Assembly (NCBI GenBank): GCA_024291935.2
Contig: CM044309.1
Coordinates: 95,629,628 to 95,693,627 of the forward strand
Length of the DNA stretch: 64,000 nucleotides
DNA from: Okapia johnstoni
Lineage: Eukaryota; Chordata; Mammalia; Artiodactyla; Giraffidae
Reading direction: 5' to 3'
Shown: positions 54,471 through 64,000 of the stretch, in pieces
Layout of the letters: each line of letters opens with the position of its first letter
How positions within the stretch are numbered: the first letter of the stretch is position 1
The notes under the pieces: generated by a model
What the model saw: only the letters and a program-made list of their open reading frames with translations
What the model was told of the DNA's origin: nothing
Databases searched by the model: none
Position numbers and translations under genes: made by a program

Positions 54471-55363
54471 TGCAAGAGCCGATGGATCTCTCAGCTTTTC
54501 TCATAAAATCCTTTACTGAACCGATATCCTTAATTATAATGTAATCATTATTTGGCCCTATAATCTCTGCTTCTGAAGTCCTTCCTGGCCTGTAGGTGAT
54601 GTCAGATAGGGATTCATTTTTAGTTTTCCTCTGTATAGAGAGCCAGTTTTACCACATCAAAGGCTGAATATCTTTTCTAGTTATCTTTGTCACATAATAT
54701 AATGATGACTTTGTCTTCCATTTCCCTAACCCTCTCAAAATTCATTCATTCCACAGGAGTGTTTGTATAAGTCAATATGACTCAGGAGGCTAGAAGAATA
54801 AGCCACCTCTCACTGACTAGTAATAACACTCATGAAAACAATGTTAACACATCTTTATTCTGGCCTTGGAAAGTTTCAGCTAGACTCCAGGTGGAAATAG
54901 AGTGTCATTGCTGAAAGCAACTGTTTGTTGATGTTGTCTATTCTATTTACAGGGAGTGGATAATATCAACCAGCATAAATTCAGGTCCTACCCCACTTGA
55001 TCGTATAGTGATTAGGTTTATCGATCATCTAATCACTTTAGATTTACGAATTATTTACAGGGCACGCAAAAGAAGCTGCTCCCCTAAATTATTCACACCC
55101 TAAAACTGGGCCGGCATTGGGAAAGTTAAAATGTGTGTCAATGAGCGAGAAAGAAGCACCGGGACTTGTGTTTTTCTTCCGAGTACTCTTGAGTGTTTGA
55201 AATGCCCCTAACACTCGGAACGTTGCCTTGAACCGAGTACCAAGTAAATAAGTCACGTTCTTTGAACTATTGTATTAGTTAGACTAATCGTTAAAATAGG
55301 GAGGGAAAATGAACTCAGCCCTTATTTTCAATTCTCTTATTAAATCCTAACAGTAAAGAAACA
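54471..55363. other. Unique segment with a CpG-retaining core (55000-55290)
   Basis: No repeat or exon. About 13 CpGs in 290 bp of only about 42% GC gives an observed-to-expected ratio near 1. It also has inverted repeats GTGATTA/TAATCAC (about 55008-55036) and ATTAGT/ACTAAT (about 55273-55287), and a repeated CCGAGTAC (55180 and 55233). Confidence 0.5.
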
Positions 55364-55373
55364 GTATCATCTT

Positions 55374-55582
55374 CTGTTGCTATTTAGTCGCTAAGTCATG
55401 TCTGACTCTTTTGCGACCCCGTGTACTGTAGCCCACCAGAGTCCTCTGTTCATGGGATTTCCCAGGCAAGAACACTGGAGTGGGTCGCCATTTTCTCCTC
55501 CCAGGAATCTTCCTGACCCAGGGATCGAACCTGCGTCTCCTGCGTGACTGATTCTTTGCCACTGAGCTACCAGGGAAGCCCG
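55374..55582 (-). mobile_element. Bov-tA SINE
   Basis: Antisense (TTTAGTCGCTAAGTCATGTC … GAGCTACCAGGGAAGCCC). A 10-bp TSD with one mismatch, GTATCATCTT at 55364-55373 and GTGTCATCTT at 55583-55592. Confidence 0.96.
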
Positions 55583-55629
55583 GTGTCATCTTACTATTAA
55601 AAAGTGCATAGTGCTCTTGGCTGAGTATT

Positions 55630-55690
55630 CTTGTACTTGCATGGTCTAATTTAATCTTTGAAACCATCATATTAAGTAGGTGTCAACCTC
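55630..55690 (-). mobile_element. MIR SINE fragment
   Basis: TGCATGGTCTAATTTAATCT and ATTAAGTAGGTGTCAACC fit antisense MIR (…GCATTATCTCATTTAATCC…GAGGTAGGTACTATTAT). Confidence 0.55.
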
Positions 55691-56094
55691 AAGTATTGCA
55701 ATTTTTGTTTGTTTTCATTGATACCTGTTTTCTTCATTTTAAACTAGTATTACCTAAGTATAGTGAATTTTCAATGTATACCCTTGTACATGGCTAAATA
55801 CTGCCCTTTCATCCCTCTTTCTAGGGGCCGAATATTAATGAAAATAGTGATAAGCCTTTGTATCAACATGGACATAATCTACTAATTTCCTGATGATTCT
55901 TATTTGATAGCCATCAAATCAATCCTTTCTGATTAGCCATTATTTCCATTCAGCATCTATATAGGATCTTAAATGTTCTAAATTCATATGGTAGCCTTAT
56001 GACATCCCTGACATGTTAAAAGTTTTTGCCTTTTATTATATAGTTTTAATAATACTGCTTTCTGTCCTCATTCATTCAAATTTTTAGTTTTCCT
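55691..56094. other. Unique AT-rich sequence
   Basis: Nothing recognised. Confidence 0.45.
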
Positions 56095-56178
56095 TTATTT
56101 TTTAAAATGTAATTTTATCTTATTTATTTATTTTTAAATTGGAGGATAATTGCTTTACAATGTTGTACTGGTGGTTTT
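56095..56178 (-). mobile_element. L1 3' terminal fragment
   Basis: TTTTTAAATTGGAGGATAAT, then TGCTTTACAATGTTGTACTGG is the antisense L1 3' terminus, about 80 bp only. Confidence 0.8.
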
Positions 56179-56776
56179 TACTTTTAAGGAAATATAACTC
56201 TAAAACCAGAAAAGGAAAAAGTCAAAGACCCTTAGTATATTTTCAGAAATCACAGTCTCTGACTCAGCCCTAATTGTTCTTTTTAAATCTCCCCCAGTGA
56301 TTTGGGTTTATTCAAAGCCTGATCTTACATTAGAAGCAAGATATTTTTATTTGGAACGTGTTTCTGTGTCCTGACAAAGTCACTCTCCTCTGTGAGAGTC
56401 CTTCTTTCCAGCCTTGTTTATCCCATCAGACATTCCTGCCAGGAACAGCCCTGTTTACATAACTGCCCTCGTTGGACGGAGTATTTCACTGAGTGCAGCC
56501 CGGCACTCACACCACAGCCTGTTTAACATGTACAGGCACAGATCTGAAGCGCATTAGAGAATGCTCAAGAAGCTTGATGTGCGGCAAAGAAACGTGGAGG
56601 CGTTTGGATGAAAATGAAGCAGTGAGAGAGGGAGCAAGAACAGGGGCTGGTGGTCAGCCGAGACCAAAGCAAACAAAAGGAGAGACTTGTTGTTATTTTT
56701 TGGTAGGAGGGGCTGGAGGGGAAAATGTACTGGTTCAGGAGTGTAGGACAGTGGTGTCCACTGTTTGAAAGCATGT
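56179..56776. other. Unique sequence, nothing recognised
   Basis: No repeat or exon recognised. Confidence 0.45.
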
Positions 56777-56788
56777 CATTCAAGAAAC

Positions 56789-57008
56789 AGGCTTCCCAGG
56801 TGGCGCTAGTGGTAAAGAACCTGCCTGCCAATGCAGGTAGACGTAAGAGACATGAGTTCAATCCCTGGGTTGGGAAGATCCCCTGGAGAAGGGCATGGCT
56901 ACCCACTCCAGTATCCTTGCCTGGAGAATCCCATGGACAGAGGAGCCTGGTGGGGTACAGTCCATAGGGTTGCAAAGAGTCGGACACAACTGAGCGTGAC
57001 ATGACACA
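56789..57008 (+). mobile_element. Bov-A/Bov-tA SINE
   Basis: GGCTTCCCAGGTGGCGCTAG head and GTCGGACACAACTGAGCGTG end. A 12-bp TSD with one mismatch, CATTCAAGAAAC at 56777-56788 and CATTCATGAAAC at 57009-57020. Confidence 0.96.
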
Positions 57009-57242
57009 CATTCATGAAACACCTGAACGGAAACGGAGACTCCAGTCTCAGAGCCATAGCATGGCTATTGCGTCTCCATTTTTTAATTAAAAGAAAAAGG
57101 TTTAACAAGGACGAGGGGCTCTTTGTCATGTAGGGCCTTTTCCTTTGACTAGAGTTTTCATCTTTTACTGTAGTCTTGACTGATTTCTAGTAACACACCT
57201 CTCATCCACAACACTGGTCACAAATATATGAGAATAATCGTA

Positions 57243-57552
57243 TTTTTTTAACTTTTTATTGTTTGGGTTGTACTAGGTCTTCATTGCTTTGCTCAGACTT
57301 TCTCTAGTTGCAGCGAGCGGAGGCTGCTCTCTAGCTGCGGTGCACAGGCTTCTCATTGGGGTGGCTTCTCTTGTTGCAGAGCACAGGCTCTAGGTGCGTG
57401 GGCTTCAGTAGTTGTTGCTCACAGGCTCAGTAGTTGTGGTGCGTAGGCTTAGTGGCTCCATGGCATGTGGAATCTTCCCAGATCAGGGATAGAACCTGTG
57501 CCCGCTACATCAGCAGGTGGATTCTTAGCCACTGAGCCACCAGAGAAGTCCT
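57243..57552 (-). mobile_element. Long CHR-type SINE
   Basis: Antisense: GGTCTTCATTGCTTTGCTCA, GACTTTCTCTAGTTGCAGCG, a repeated AGTAGTTG module and a head ending GAGCCACCAGAGAAGTCC. About 310 bp, with the extended body of CHR-1. Confidence 0.88.
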
Positions 57553-57557
57553 CTATT

Positions 57558-57570
57558 GGGGGGGGGGGGG
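57558..57570. repeat. G13 homopolymer between two CHR SINEs
   Basis: An uninterrupted run of 13 G that may slip and form a G-quadruplex. Confidence 0.95.
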
Positions 57571-57735
57571 CTGCACTGAGTCTTTATTGTGGCACACAAT
57601 CTTCTCTAGCTGCGGCTCACTGCCTTAGTTGCCCCACAGCATATGGAATCTGAGGTTCCCCCAGCCAGGGGTGGAACTCAAGTCTCCTGCATTGGAAGGC
57701 CGATTTTTAACTACTGGACTGCCAGGGAAGTCCCA
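57571..57735 (-). mobile_element. CHR-type tRNA SINE
   Basis: Antisense: CTGCACTGAGTCTTTATTGT, GCCCCACAGCATATGGAATC, GGAAGGCCGATTTTTAACTA and CTGGACTGCCAGGGAAGTCC. It sits directly after the previous CHR element. Confidence 0.88.
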
Positions 57736-58124
57736 GCGTGAAACATCTTACTCGGATTGCGCTTCACTGAGCAGAGGGTACAGTAGCAGCTTGTCCTAGA
57801 AAAGGTGACCTTGCCCATCTCCCATTCTCTCTCTTGCCCAGAACCAGTCCTCATCAAGCAGCAGTGCTCCACCCTGCACCCCTGTCTTCTGCATTGCTCT
57901 CTCCTGTCTTCCTCCCAGCCACCTGACTTCCAACTGTGCCACTTCCTTAAATTTAGAATGCTTGGCAATGGCTCCTCCTCTTCTGGAGTTTTGCCCAGAC
58001 TAATGTAAGAAGGAGCCAACACTTTTCTCCTAGCCAGTCCCGCATTCTGAAGAGTCTCATGATTGCATTCCTTTTCATTCAGGACAAATTCCTCTTGGTC
58101 ACATTTGACTGTTCTCTGATGGTC
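57736..58124. other. Unique, C-rich sequence
   Basis: No exon or repeat family recognised. Confidence 0.45.
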
Positions 58125-58300
58125 GTTGAGCCCTTACTGGGTGCTGCTCATCAAGTGTAACCCTTTAGGTATGTTTAATCATCCCAATAGCTGATGTGGG
58201 TGTTGTTGCCCTTGTATTCTGGAGCTAGGAGGCAAATGGAGGAGTGGAAGGTTATGACTTATTCAGGGCTGCACAGTGGGAGGGAGAGCCAGCTCCAGAA
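58125..58300 (-). mobile_element. MIR SINE
   Basis: GAGCCCTTACTGGGTGCTGC, TTTAATCATCCCAATAGCTG, GGAGCTAGGAGGCAAATGGA and GGGCTGCACAGTGGGAGG follow antisense MIR. Confidence 0.75.
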
Positions 58301-58480
58301 GTTCATACACTTAATTGCTGTGTGAAGATGTAGAGGCAAAATGATAACTCATGAGTATGTGCTGAGCCGTGAGAACAGAGCACGCCTGACTCCCAGAGTG
58401 TCTACTTTAGAACTGTGCCCTTATATCACCCTCAAAGCCTTTCAGGGGTTGCCTTGATGGCATGTGCATATGTATGTGTG

Positions 58481-58503
58481 TATACATATATATATATATA
58501 TAT
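58481..58503. repeat. (TA)n microsatellite
   Basis: TATACATATATATATATATATA-type run, short. Confidence 0.9.
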
Positions 58504-58540
58504 GATGTGTTTATATTAACACACACATTTACTTTATTTT

Positions 58541-58740
58541 GGGCTTCCCTGGTGGCTCAGACGGCAGAGAATCTGCCTTCGGTGCAGGAGACCTGGGTCC
58601 GATCCCTGGTTTGGGAAGATCCCCTGGAGAAGGGAATGGCTGCCCACTCCAGTGTTCTTGCCTGGAGAATCCCTGGAGCCCCTGGCAGGCTCCAGTCCAC
58701 AGGGTCGCAAAAAGTCAGACATGACTGAGTGACTAACACT
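58541..58740 (+). mobile_element. Bov-tA SINE with 13-bp internal loss
   Basis: GGGCTTCCCTGGTGGCTCAG head, GGGAAGATCCCCTGGAGAAG body, GTCAGACATGACTGAGTGAC end. The CATGGACAGAGGAG block is replaced by GGAGCC. Confidence 0.95.
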
Positions 58741-58759
58741 TTTGCTTTCGTACTCTATT

Positions 58760-59285
58760 TCAGTTTTAGTTCCATAATTAAAGTTCCAAACTAATTAATT
58801 TTAGTTCCAAAATTAAAGGGAAGGGTACATCTACATCCTGTCCCCACATATACGTAGCCTCACCCATCATCAACAGACCCCACCACAGTGGTACCTGTGT
58901 TAAAATTCATGAACCTACATTGACACATCATTATCACCCAAAGTCCATGGTTTACGTAATAGTTCACTCTTGGTGTTGCCCCGTCTGTGTGTTCGGACAA
59001 AAGTATAATGGCATGTATCCACCATTATGGAATCATACACAGTATTTTCGCTGCCCTAAAAATCATCTGTGCTCTGTCCATTCATCTCTCCCTCTTCACT
59101 AATCCCTGAAAACCACTGGTCTTTTTACTGTCTCCATAGTTTTGCCTTTTCCAGAGTGCCATATAGTTGGAATCATAGAAAGGCCTAGAGCCTTTTCAGA
59201 TTGGCTTCTTTCACTTAGTAATAGGCATTCAAGTTTCCTCTACATCTTTTCATGGCTTGATTGTCTCACATTTTGTAGCTAAAGG
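58760..59285 (-). mobile_element. Old L1 (L1MA/MB-type) 3' region
   Basis: Antisense: AGTTCCAAAATTAAAGGGAA, CATCATCAACAGACCCCACC, ACCCAAAGTCCATGGTTTAC, GCTGCCCTAAAAATCATCTG and CCTTTTCAGATTGGCTTCTT. Same family and order as 19822-20697, and here not interrupted. Confidence 0.85.
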
Positions 59286-60412
59286 ATTTAATGAAAATGT
59301 ACCCCTGACCTTTAGAAGTGCAACTTAGGATCTCTGGACTATGTTTTCATTTCATTCATTTGCGAGCTTTTCCATCTTAAGTCCACGCCCTAAGCCAAGG
59401 TGGGCGTTAAAAAATGTGCATGGTTCTCCCAGCCGCCTCTGATTATGCTGAGTATGCTCTACATCAGACTTTTAAGAAACTCTTCGTGTTTCTCTGCATG
59501 GAGTTTTAATCACTTCAGCTTTGGCCTGAAGGTTCAAAACTAAATCCCTTATAATCAAGGCACTTTTTTTCCTAATGAAAACCACAGCTTGAGCAGCTGC
59601 TTGTGTTATTGTCTCTCCTCTGTGGTCCCACTGGTGTGTGGGAGTTGACTGTCGGGCTGTGGAAAAGGGAGCAAACGAGAATCCAAGAAAGGGGTCATGT
59701 TTCAATAGAGGAAGAATGGTGGAATGTTAAAATCCTTGAGTGTGCTCCTCGCCCTCCCCACACTTTGGACATGCAGTTTGGCTCTCTCTTTCCTTTTTAA
59801 ATACTTCCATAAGGCGTGGAAGAGAAGCACGTATCATACGAACCAGAGTACTGAAAATTCCTAGACCTCAACTCTTGAGTCTGCACAGAGTGCCTTCATT
59901 TTTGCCTGGAGTTGTAAAATAACAACATAGCTTTAAAGTCTGTCTGGATGCCGTGTACGTCCATATTTTGTCCATCTGTATCAGTGGGGTCTTCCTTTTC
60001 TTTTGTCTGCTTGAAATTGTGTTTATCTGTAGGTAGTTTTTTTTTCTTGTGTCAATTTCTCCGTCTCATTTTCTTTTTCAGATTTGTTTCCATATCTCCT
60101 TTACACCTCATTTTCTCTTCCCTGCTTCCCATTTTCTCTTAACCTTTGTTTTCCCATTCAGTTTTTGGTACTGTATGATTTTCAGTTCTACAAATAAAGC
60201 TCGAAGTTTTACTTTTGCTGTTCATAAGTTTTTAATCTAGATAAATAGATAATTTTCTTTCTCCAAAAAGATCCTACCTCAAATCAAACTGTTTTTTTAC
60301 TTATCAGAACCTTGTGTTTTGTTTTTTTGTTTTTGTTTTGTTAATGTGGGCTTTCGATCCCTAATAGCAGCAGCAGTTTCATCCCAGCAACTAGTTCCAG
60401 TGTTAGAGATTT
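59286..60412. other. Unique sequence, partly T-rich
   Basis: No repeat or exon recognised. 59990-60150 is T/C-rich and yields only low-complexity frames. Confidence 0.45.
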
Positions 60413-60565
60413 TTTTAATGCCTTTATTGAAGTGGGATATATATATATATGTATATATATATTTCATAAAACTCACCCATTATAAACACACAGGTCATTG
60501 ATTTTTTTTAATTTTTTTGCAACAGCTTTATGGAGGTATAATTCATATACCAGTGCCAGAGATTA
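60413..60565 (-). mobile_element. Old L1 3' fragment with (TA)n
   Basis: CTTTATTGAAGTGGGATATA, AACTCACCCATTATAAACAC and GCTTTATGGAGGTATAATTC resemble the antisense L1 tail (…TTTATTGAGGTATAATTCACATACC…). It contains a TA-rich microsatellite at 60439-60463. Confidence 0.65.
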
Positions 60566-61811
60566 AAAAGAGTAGCTAGTTCTGTTCCAACCAAATGGGT
60601 GAATTATCGGTGACACCATGTACTTTCCATGCTCCAGTCACCCTAAGTTACCCTGATATGAAGATAGGTTTTATTTTGTAACCAATTGCCAGGGTCATAT
60701 GGGGATTAAAGGAAACCCACTGAGTAGCCCTCCACACTAGCACAGAAGAATTCATTGCCTATGTAAATAGTAAATGACCCTCAGAAGAAGGGTAGAAACT
60801 AACTTGGGGGAATTTTTTCCAGTAACTTAGAAGGCATAGTCACCTCCTCTCTCTGTTGACTTCATCCTTAGGAGGGAGGTATCGGTGGTTTGGGGCAGCA
60901 GCATAACAAAGGTGGGCTTGGGGTGAGAATGCATGAGTGATGATCCTGGACTTGCTATTGACTTGCTGTGACCAAAGGTAATTCTCTGATAATCCCCGCC
61001 CACTGCCATGGACTGTTGAGTGAGGTGATGTGTATGTGTGAACCCCTTTCAAGTGAAAGTAGGCTGGCTGTGGAGTCCCCCTGTCAGGGCTCCCATCCAG
61101 AAGTTCAGACTCCTTTCTCTTTCCTATTTTGTGTTTCCACATTCTGTGGGGTCTCTTTCTTAAGAAGCTGTTCATTGAGCATTGGAACGTGCTGCTCTCT
61201 TCTCATGCTTTGTCAGTGCTGGCATTAAACAAGTTCAGGCCTTCGAAGTCAGTCAGGTCTTATATCATTCATTACCATGTTTAGATTGAAATATGTGGGT
61301 CCGAGGCCAGAAGTAGCGGGAGCTCCCGGTATGTCCAGGCTGAAGGCTGTCAGTGGTATAGGTCTTAATTGAGCTTGCCCATAACTCTTAGGCTAAAAGC
61401 TGCAAACAGAGACCTCCCACTTAGAGTCATCCTTTCAGTTTCAGGGAGAAGGAAGACCCTTAAGAGCCTAGACTTCCCATCTAACTTTCTCGAGTATTTC
61501 CTGGCTGATATCTGCCCACTCACGTACAGCATCAGTACACCATCAGTGTTGTGTTAAGCCGTTGTTCAAACCACAGCCACTCCCTCCTCTCTGAAACCCA
61601 GAGTAGTCTCGGGGTTAGAGGAGATTTTTTTATTTGAGTGAGCCACAACTTAATAATTAGATGTGTTTACATTTTTAAAAAATCCAGACTTCTTACCTCT
61701 GGAAATCATCAGGTGCTCAAGCTATGAGGTTGCCATCTCTACCTTTTTATTAATTTTAGCAATTTGCTACTTCTCTGGCTATGTAAATCCTTGATTTTGA
61801 GAGTCTGAAGT
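60566..61811. other. Mostly unique sequence, possible MIR
   Basis: GATCCTGGACTTGCTATTGA with TGACTTGCTGTGACC at 60930-60980 may be a sense MIR core (weak). The rest is unrecognised. Confidence 0.4.
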
Positions 61812-62046
61812 ATATGTGTGTGTGTGTGCATGCTAAATTGCTTCAGTTGTGTCCAACTCTTTGTGACCCCGTGGACTGTAGCCCATCAGGCTCCTGTGTC
61901 CGTGGGATTCTCCAGGCAAGAACACTGGAGTGGGCTGCCACTCCCTCCTCCAAGGAATCTTCCCAACTCAGGGATCGAACCCACATCTCCTGTGTCTCCT
62001 ACATTGGCAGGTGGATTCTTTACCACTAGTGCCACCTGGGAACCCC
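61812..62046 (-). mobile_element. Bov-A/Bov-tA SINE in a TG microsatellite
   Basis: Antisense: GTGTGTGTGTGTGTGCATGC on the tail side, then AAATTGCTTCAGTTGTGTCC, and a head ending ACTAGTGCCACCTGGGAACC. TG/TA repeats lie on both sides, so it may have inserted in, or duplicated, a microsatellite. Confidence 0.94.
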
Positions 62047-62100
62047 ATATATATATATGTGTATATGTGTGTGTGTGTGTGTATGTGTGTGTGTGTATGT
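62047..62100. repeat. (TA)n(TG)n microsatellite
   Basis: ATATATATATATATGTGTAT, then TG steps with TATG interruptions. Confidence 0.9.
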
Positions 62101-62334
62101 TTTTTCCTGTTCTGAATTTATTAAATTTCTAGTATGGACTCAAACTGAGCTGTCAAAGAAGACAACGTGAATCCTGCCATCAGAGTGCTTGTGGTCTAAT
62201 TAAGAGAACAGTACAAAAATAAGTGAAAGAAGTAGAGAAGAGTTAAACATTAACCTCTGGTGATAACTATGAACAAAGATCAGCATGAGCTGAGGTTGTG
62301 AGGGAGAGCTTCATGGATGATATTGGACTTTTTA

Positions 62335-63080
62335 AATTCATTCCCTCACTCAGCTGTTATTAAGTACCTACTGTGTGAATTGTGCAATATTAGATCCTAA
62401 GAATAACAAGGTAATTGACACATCCTATGCTTTCTTTAGAGAGTTTTTACTGTTTTGTTTACAAAGACATGTAAAAAAATAGGAGTGATTAAAGTGTACA
62501 TGTTTCGATGTATTGGATAAAAATCTATAAATAGATGCTTGAATATAATAGGTGCTTGGATAAAAATCTATAAATAGATAATGAGAGCACAAGAGTGTGG
62601 TCAGTTATATACCTGAGATAAGAGGTTTTATAGAGGAGGTGATGAGTGAATTGGTTTTGGATGAGTTGTTGTTTTTATTGTTCAGTCACTCAGTCATGTC
62701 TGATTCTTTGTGAGCCTATGGACTGCAGCACGCCAGGCTTCCCTGTCCTTCACTATCTCCCAGAGCTTGCTCAAACTCATGTCCATTGAGCTGGTGGTGC
62801 TGTCCAACCATCTCATCCTCTGGCACCCCCTGCTCCTCCTGCCCTCAATCTTTGGATGAGTAGCATTGCCAAACCTGGAAACAGAGGAGAGCCGTTCCTG
62901 ACCTGGAGTTCATTTAAAGAGGAGATATCATTCACAGTACATGGATCTAGATGGTTTTTTAGCATGATGAGAGGAAAGTGAAGGTCAGATCTTAGAGGGC
63001 CTGTATATTCTCTATAAAGTTAAATTGTACAGGAGGTGGAGGGTCACCAGAGTCTTTAAATCAGAGGGTAGAAGGGCACT
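62335..63080 (-). mobile_element. LINE2 3' region relic split by a BovB
   Basis: Antisense L2: CATTCCCTCACTCAGCTGTT, AGTACCTACTGTGTGAATTG (tail) and GAATTGGTTTTGGATGAGT up to 62655. It resumes at 62862 with AGAGCCGTTCCTGACCTGG and TTAGAGGGCCTGTATATTCT. The split is exactly at the BovB TSD. Confidence 0.6.
62667..62850 (-). mobile_element. BovB 3' fragment inside L2
   Basis: Antisense: GTTCAGTCACTCAGTCATGT, GCAGCACGCCAGGCTTCCC, GTTGAGTC-like CATTGAGCTGGTGGTGC and TGCTCCTCCTGCCCTCAATC. A perfect 11-bp TSD (TTTGGATGAGT) at 62656-62666 and 62851-62861. Diverged 5'-truncated copy. Confidence 0.93.
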
Positions 63081-63084
63081 CCCT

Positions 63085-63101
63085 CCCCCCCCCCCCCCCC
63101 C
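63085..63101. repeat. C17 homopolymer
   Basis: An uninterrupted run of 17 C in a C-rich patch after the L2 relic, a likely slippage and sequencing-error site. Confidence 0.95.
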
Positions 63102-63169
63102 GACCCCGGCAATCCATTTTTCTCTGCCTCCACCCTACTGCACCCCAGAGGCTGGCCGGTAGGGCTAAA

Positions 63170-63545
63170 TCTGTAGACTCTCATGCCCTTTGATTTCCAG
63201 CTAAGTTCAGCCATTGGATAGACAGCCCCAGCAGGAGATGGGGTGGGGGTGGGGTCAAGGGAGGAAGCTGGTCAAGGTCTTGATGTTCTCCAGCTTCATG
63301 CCTCCCTTGAAGGATGGCCTGGGAACAGCTGCATCTCCCCTTCTCAGGGCAACCTATTGACATAACCTTCTCCCTCCCCCGGCCCCGCAGGTCTATGGTG
63401 GTGACTCTTCCCTGATGCTATCCCTAGCTTATCACTGTGCTTCCGCTGCAGCCCACCCACACCATCATTAGTGGTCCTACCATAAATAATTCCTTTGCAG
63501 ATTATCCTCATTTAAAATATGATTCGATTTTAATTTTAAGCAGTC
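63170..63545 (+). repeat. Possible ancient interspersed repeat, family not named
   Basis: GATTTCCAGCTAAGTTCAGCC, GACAGCCCCAGCAGGAGATG and a run from TCTATGGTGGTGACTCTTCC to ATTATCCTCATTTAAAATAT have the pattern of a dispersed mammalian repeat that I remember but cannot name. Confidence 0.35.
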
Positions 63546-63589
63546 ATGGAAAGAATCGTTTCCTGGAATGGAAGTCAAGGGGCAAAGCA

Positions 63590-64000
63590 ATCAACGGGTA
63601 AAACTGGCCAAAGACAGATGATGTGGTTGGAATATGCAACGGTAGTGGTGATGGAGAGGAAGTGATGCCTGCAGGAAAGGGGATGGAGTTGAATTGACAC
63701 CAGTTGAATGTGAGAGTTCAGGGAAATGGCGGAGTCAAGGATGACCACCCAGGGTTCTGACTTGTGTGGCTGCTTGATTCAAAAAATAAAAAGATGAGTT
63801 GCATGTGATGATTTTGAGAGAGATCTCTGTGGGAGAACTACTGGGAGATAGGAACCAGGTATTGGGTAGATCAGTGTGGAATTCAGGAGAGATCTGATTG
63901 GTTGGAAGGTTGGTGTACTATCAGCTTACACGTGGTCCTTGAAGCCAAGGTGATAGGTGAGGTTCCCCCAGGAGAGCCAAGAGTCTGGGAGAAGGAAGGC
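63590..64000 (-). mobile_element. LINE2 ORF2 end relic
   Basis: Antisense L2: GATGATGTGGTTGGAATATG, GAAGTGATGCCTGCAGG, GGCGGAGTCAAGGATGACCA, CAGGGTTCTGACTTGTGTGG, CACGTGGTCCTTGAAGCCAA. It matches the same L2 block as 43555-43800 and runs off the window end. Confidence 0.6.

Noticed and set aside
59948..60240. Phenylalanine- and serine-rich frames
   Set aside because: Low-complexity T/C-rich sequence translated by chance.

Overview
The window is a stretch of ruminant (bovid-type) nuclear DNA made up almost entirely of interspersed repeats and non-coding sequence. I recognise no protein-coding exon of a host gene and no tRNA, rRNA, snRNA, miRNA or CRISPR array. The species group is shown by the repeats. 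BovB (RTE-class) LINE copies and about 25 Bov-tA/Bov-A SINEs are pecoran-ruminant elements, CHR-type tRNA-derived SINEs are cetartiodactyl, and the L1 3' ends are of the artiodactyl type. Cattle, bison, sheep or goat cannot be separated by eye. The composition (about 40% GC, few CpGs) looks intergenic or intronic.

Layout. 1-9.5 kb: SINEs, a Tigger1-type DNA transposon split by an L1, a long L2 relic, a 1.8 kb BovB, and quiet DNA holding a 42-bp near-perfect palindrome. 9.5-15.4 kb: a twin-primed L1 holding a SINE, with a 79-bp triplication across their junction, then L1, CHR and Bov-tA insertions and a BovB with an internal deletion. 15.4-26 kb: a solo endogenous-retrovirus LTR with a 4-bp target duplication, an L1M/MaLR/SINE nest, and L1, L2 and MIR relics. 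26-34 kb: a decayed L1 ORF2, then mostly unique AT-rich DNA. 35-42.6 kb: the BovB-rich core. It has two antiparallel BovBs nested as a long inverted repeat, a BovB with templated filler, an L1 relic with foldback palindromes, and a BovB whose reverse-transcriptase frame carries a single stop, nested in an MIR. 42.6-53 kb: L2, MIR, ERVL and SINE relics and a GC-rich CpG-dense block (51.1-52.3 kb). 53-64 kb: old L1, CHR pairs, Bov SINEs, L2, and a CpG-retaining unique segment near 55.0-55.3 kb.

There is no operon or pathway. The informative structure is the insertion history, read from target-site duplications (TSDs). All elements look dead as autonomous transposons. Candidates for host function are the unique segments, chiefly 55.0-55.3 kb, 51.6-52.2 kb and about 29.5 kb, plus the LTR promoter at about 17.3 kb. 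Repeat family names come from remembered consensus sequences and boundaries were placed by eye, so most are good to about 5-20 bases unless a TSD fixes them.
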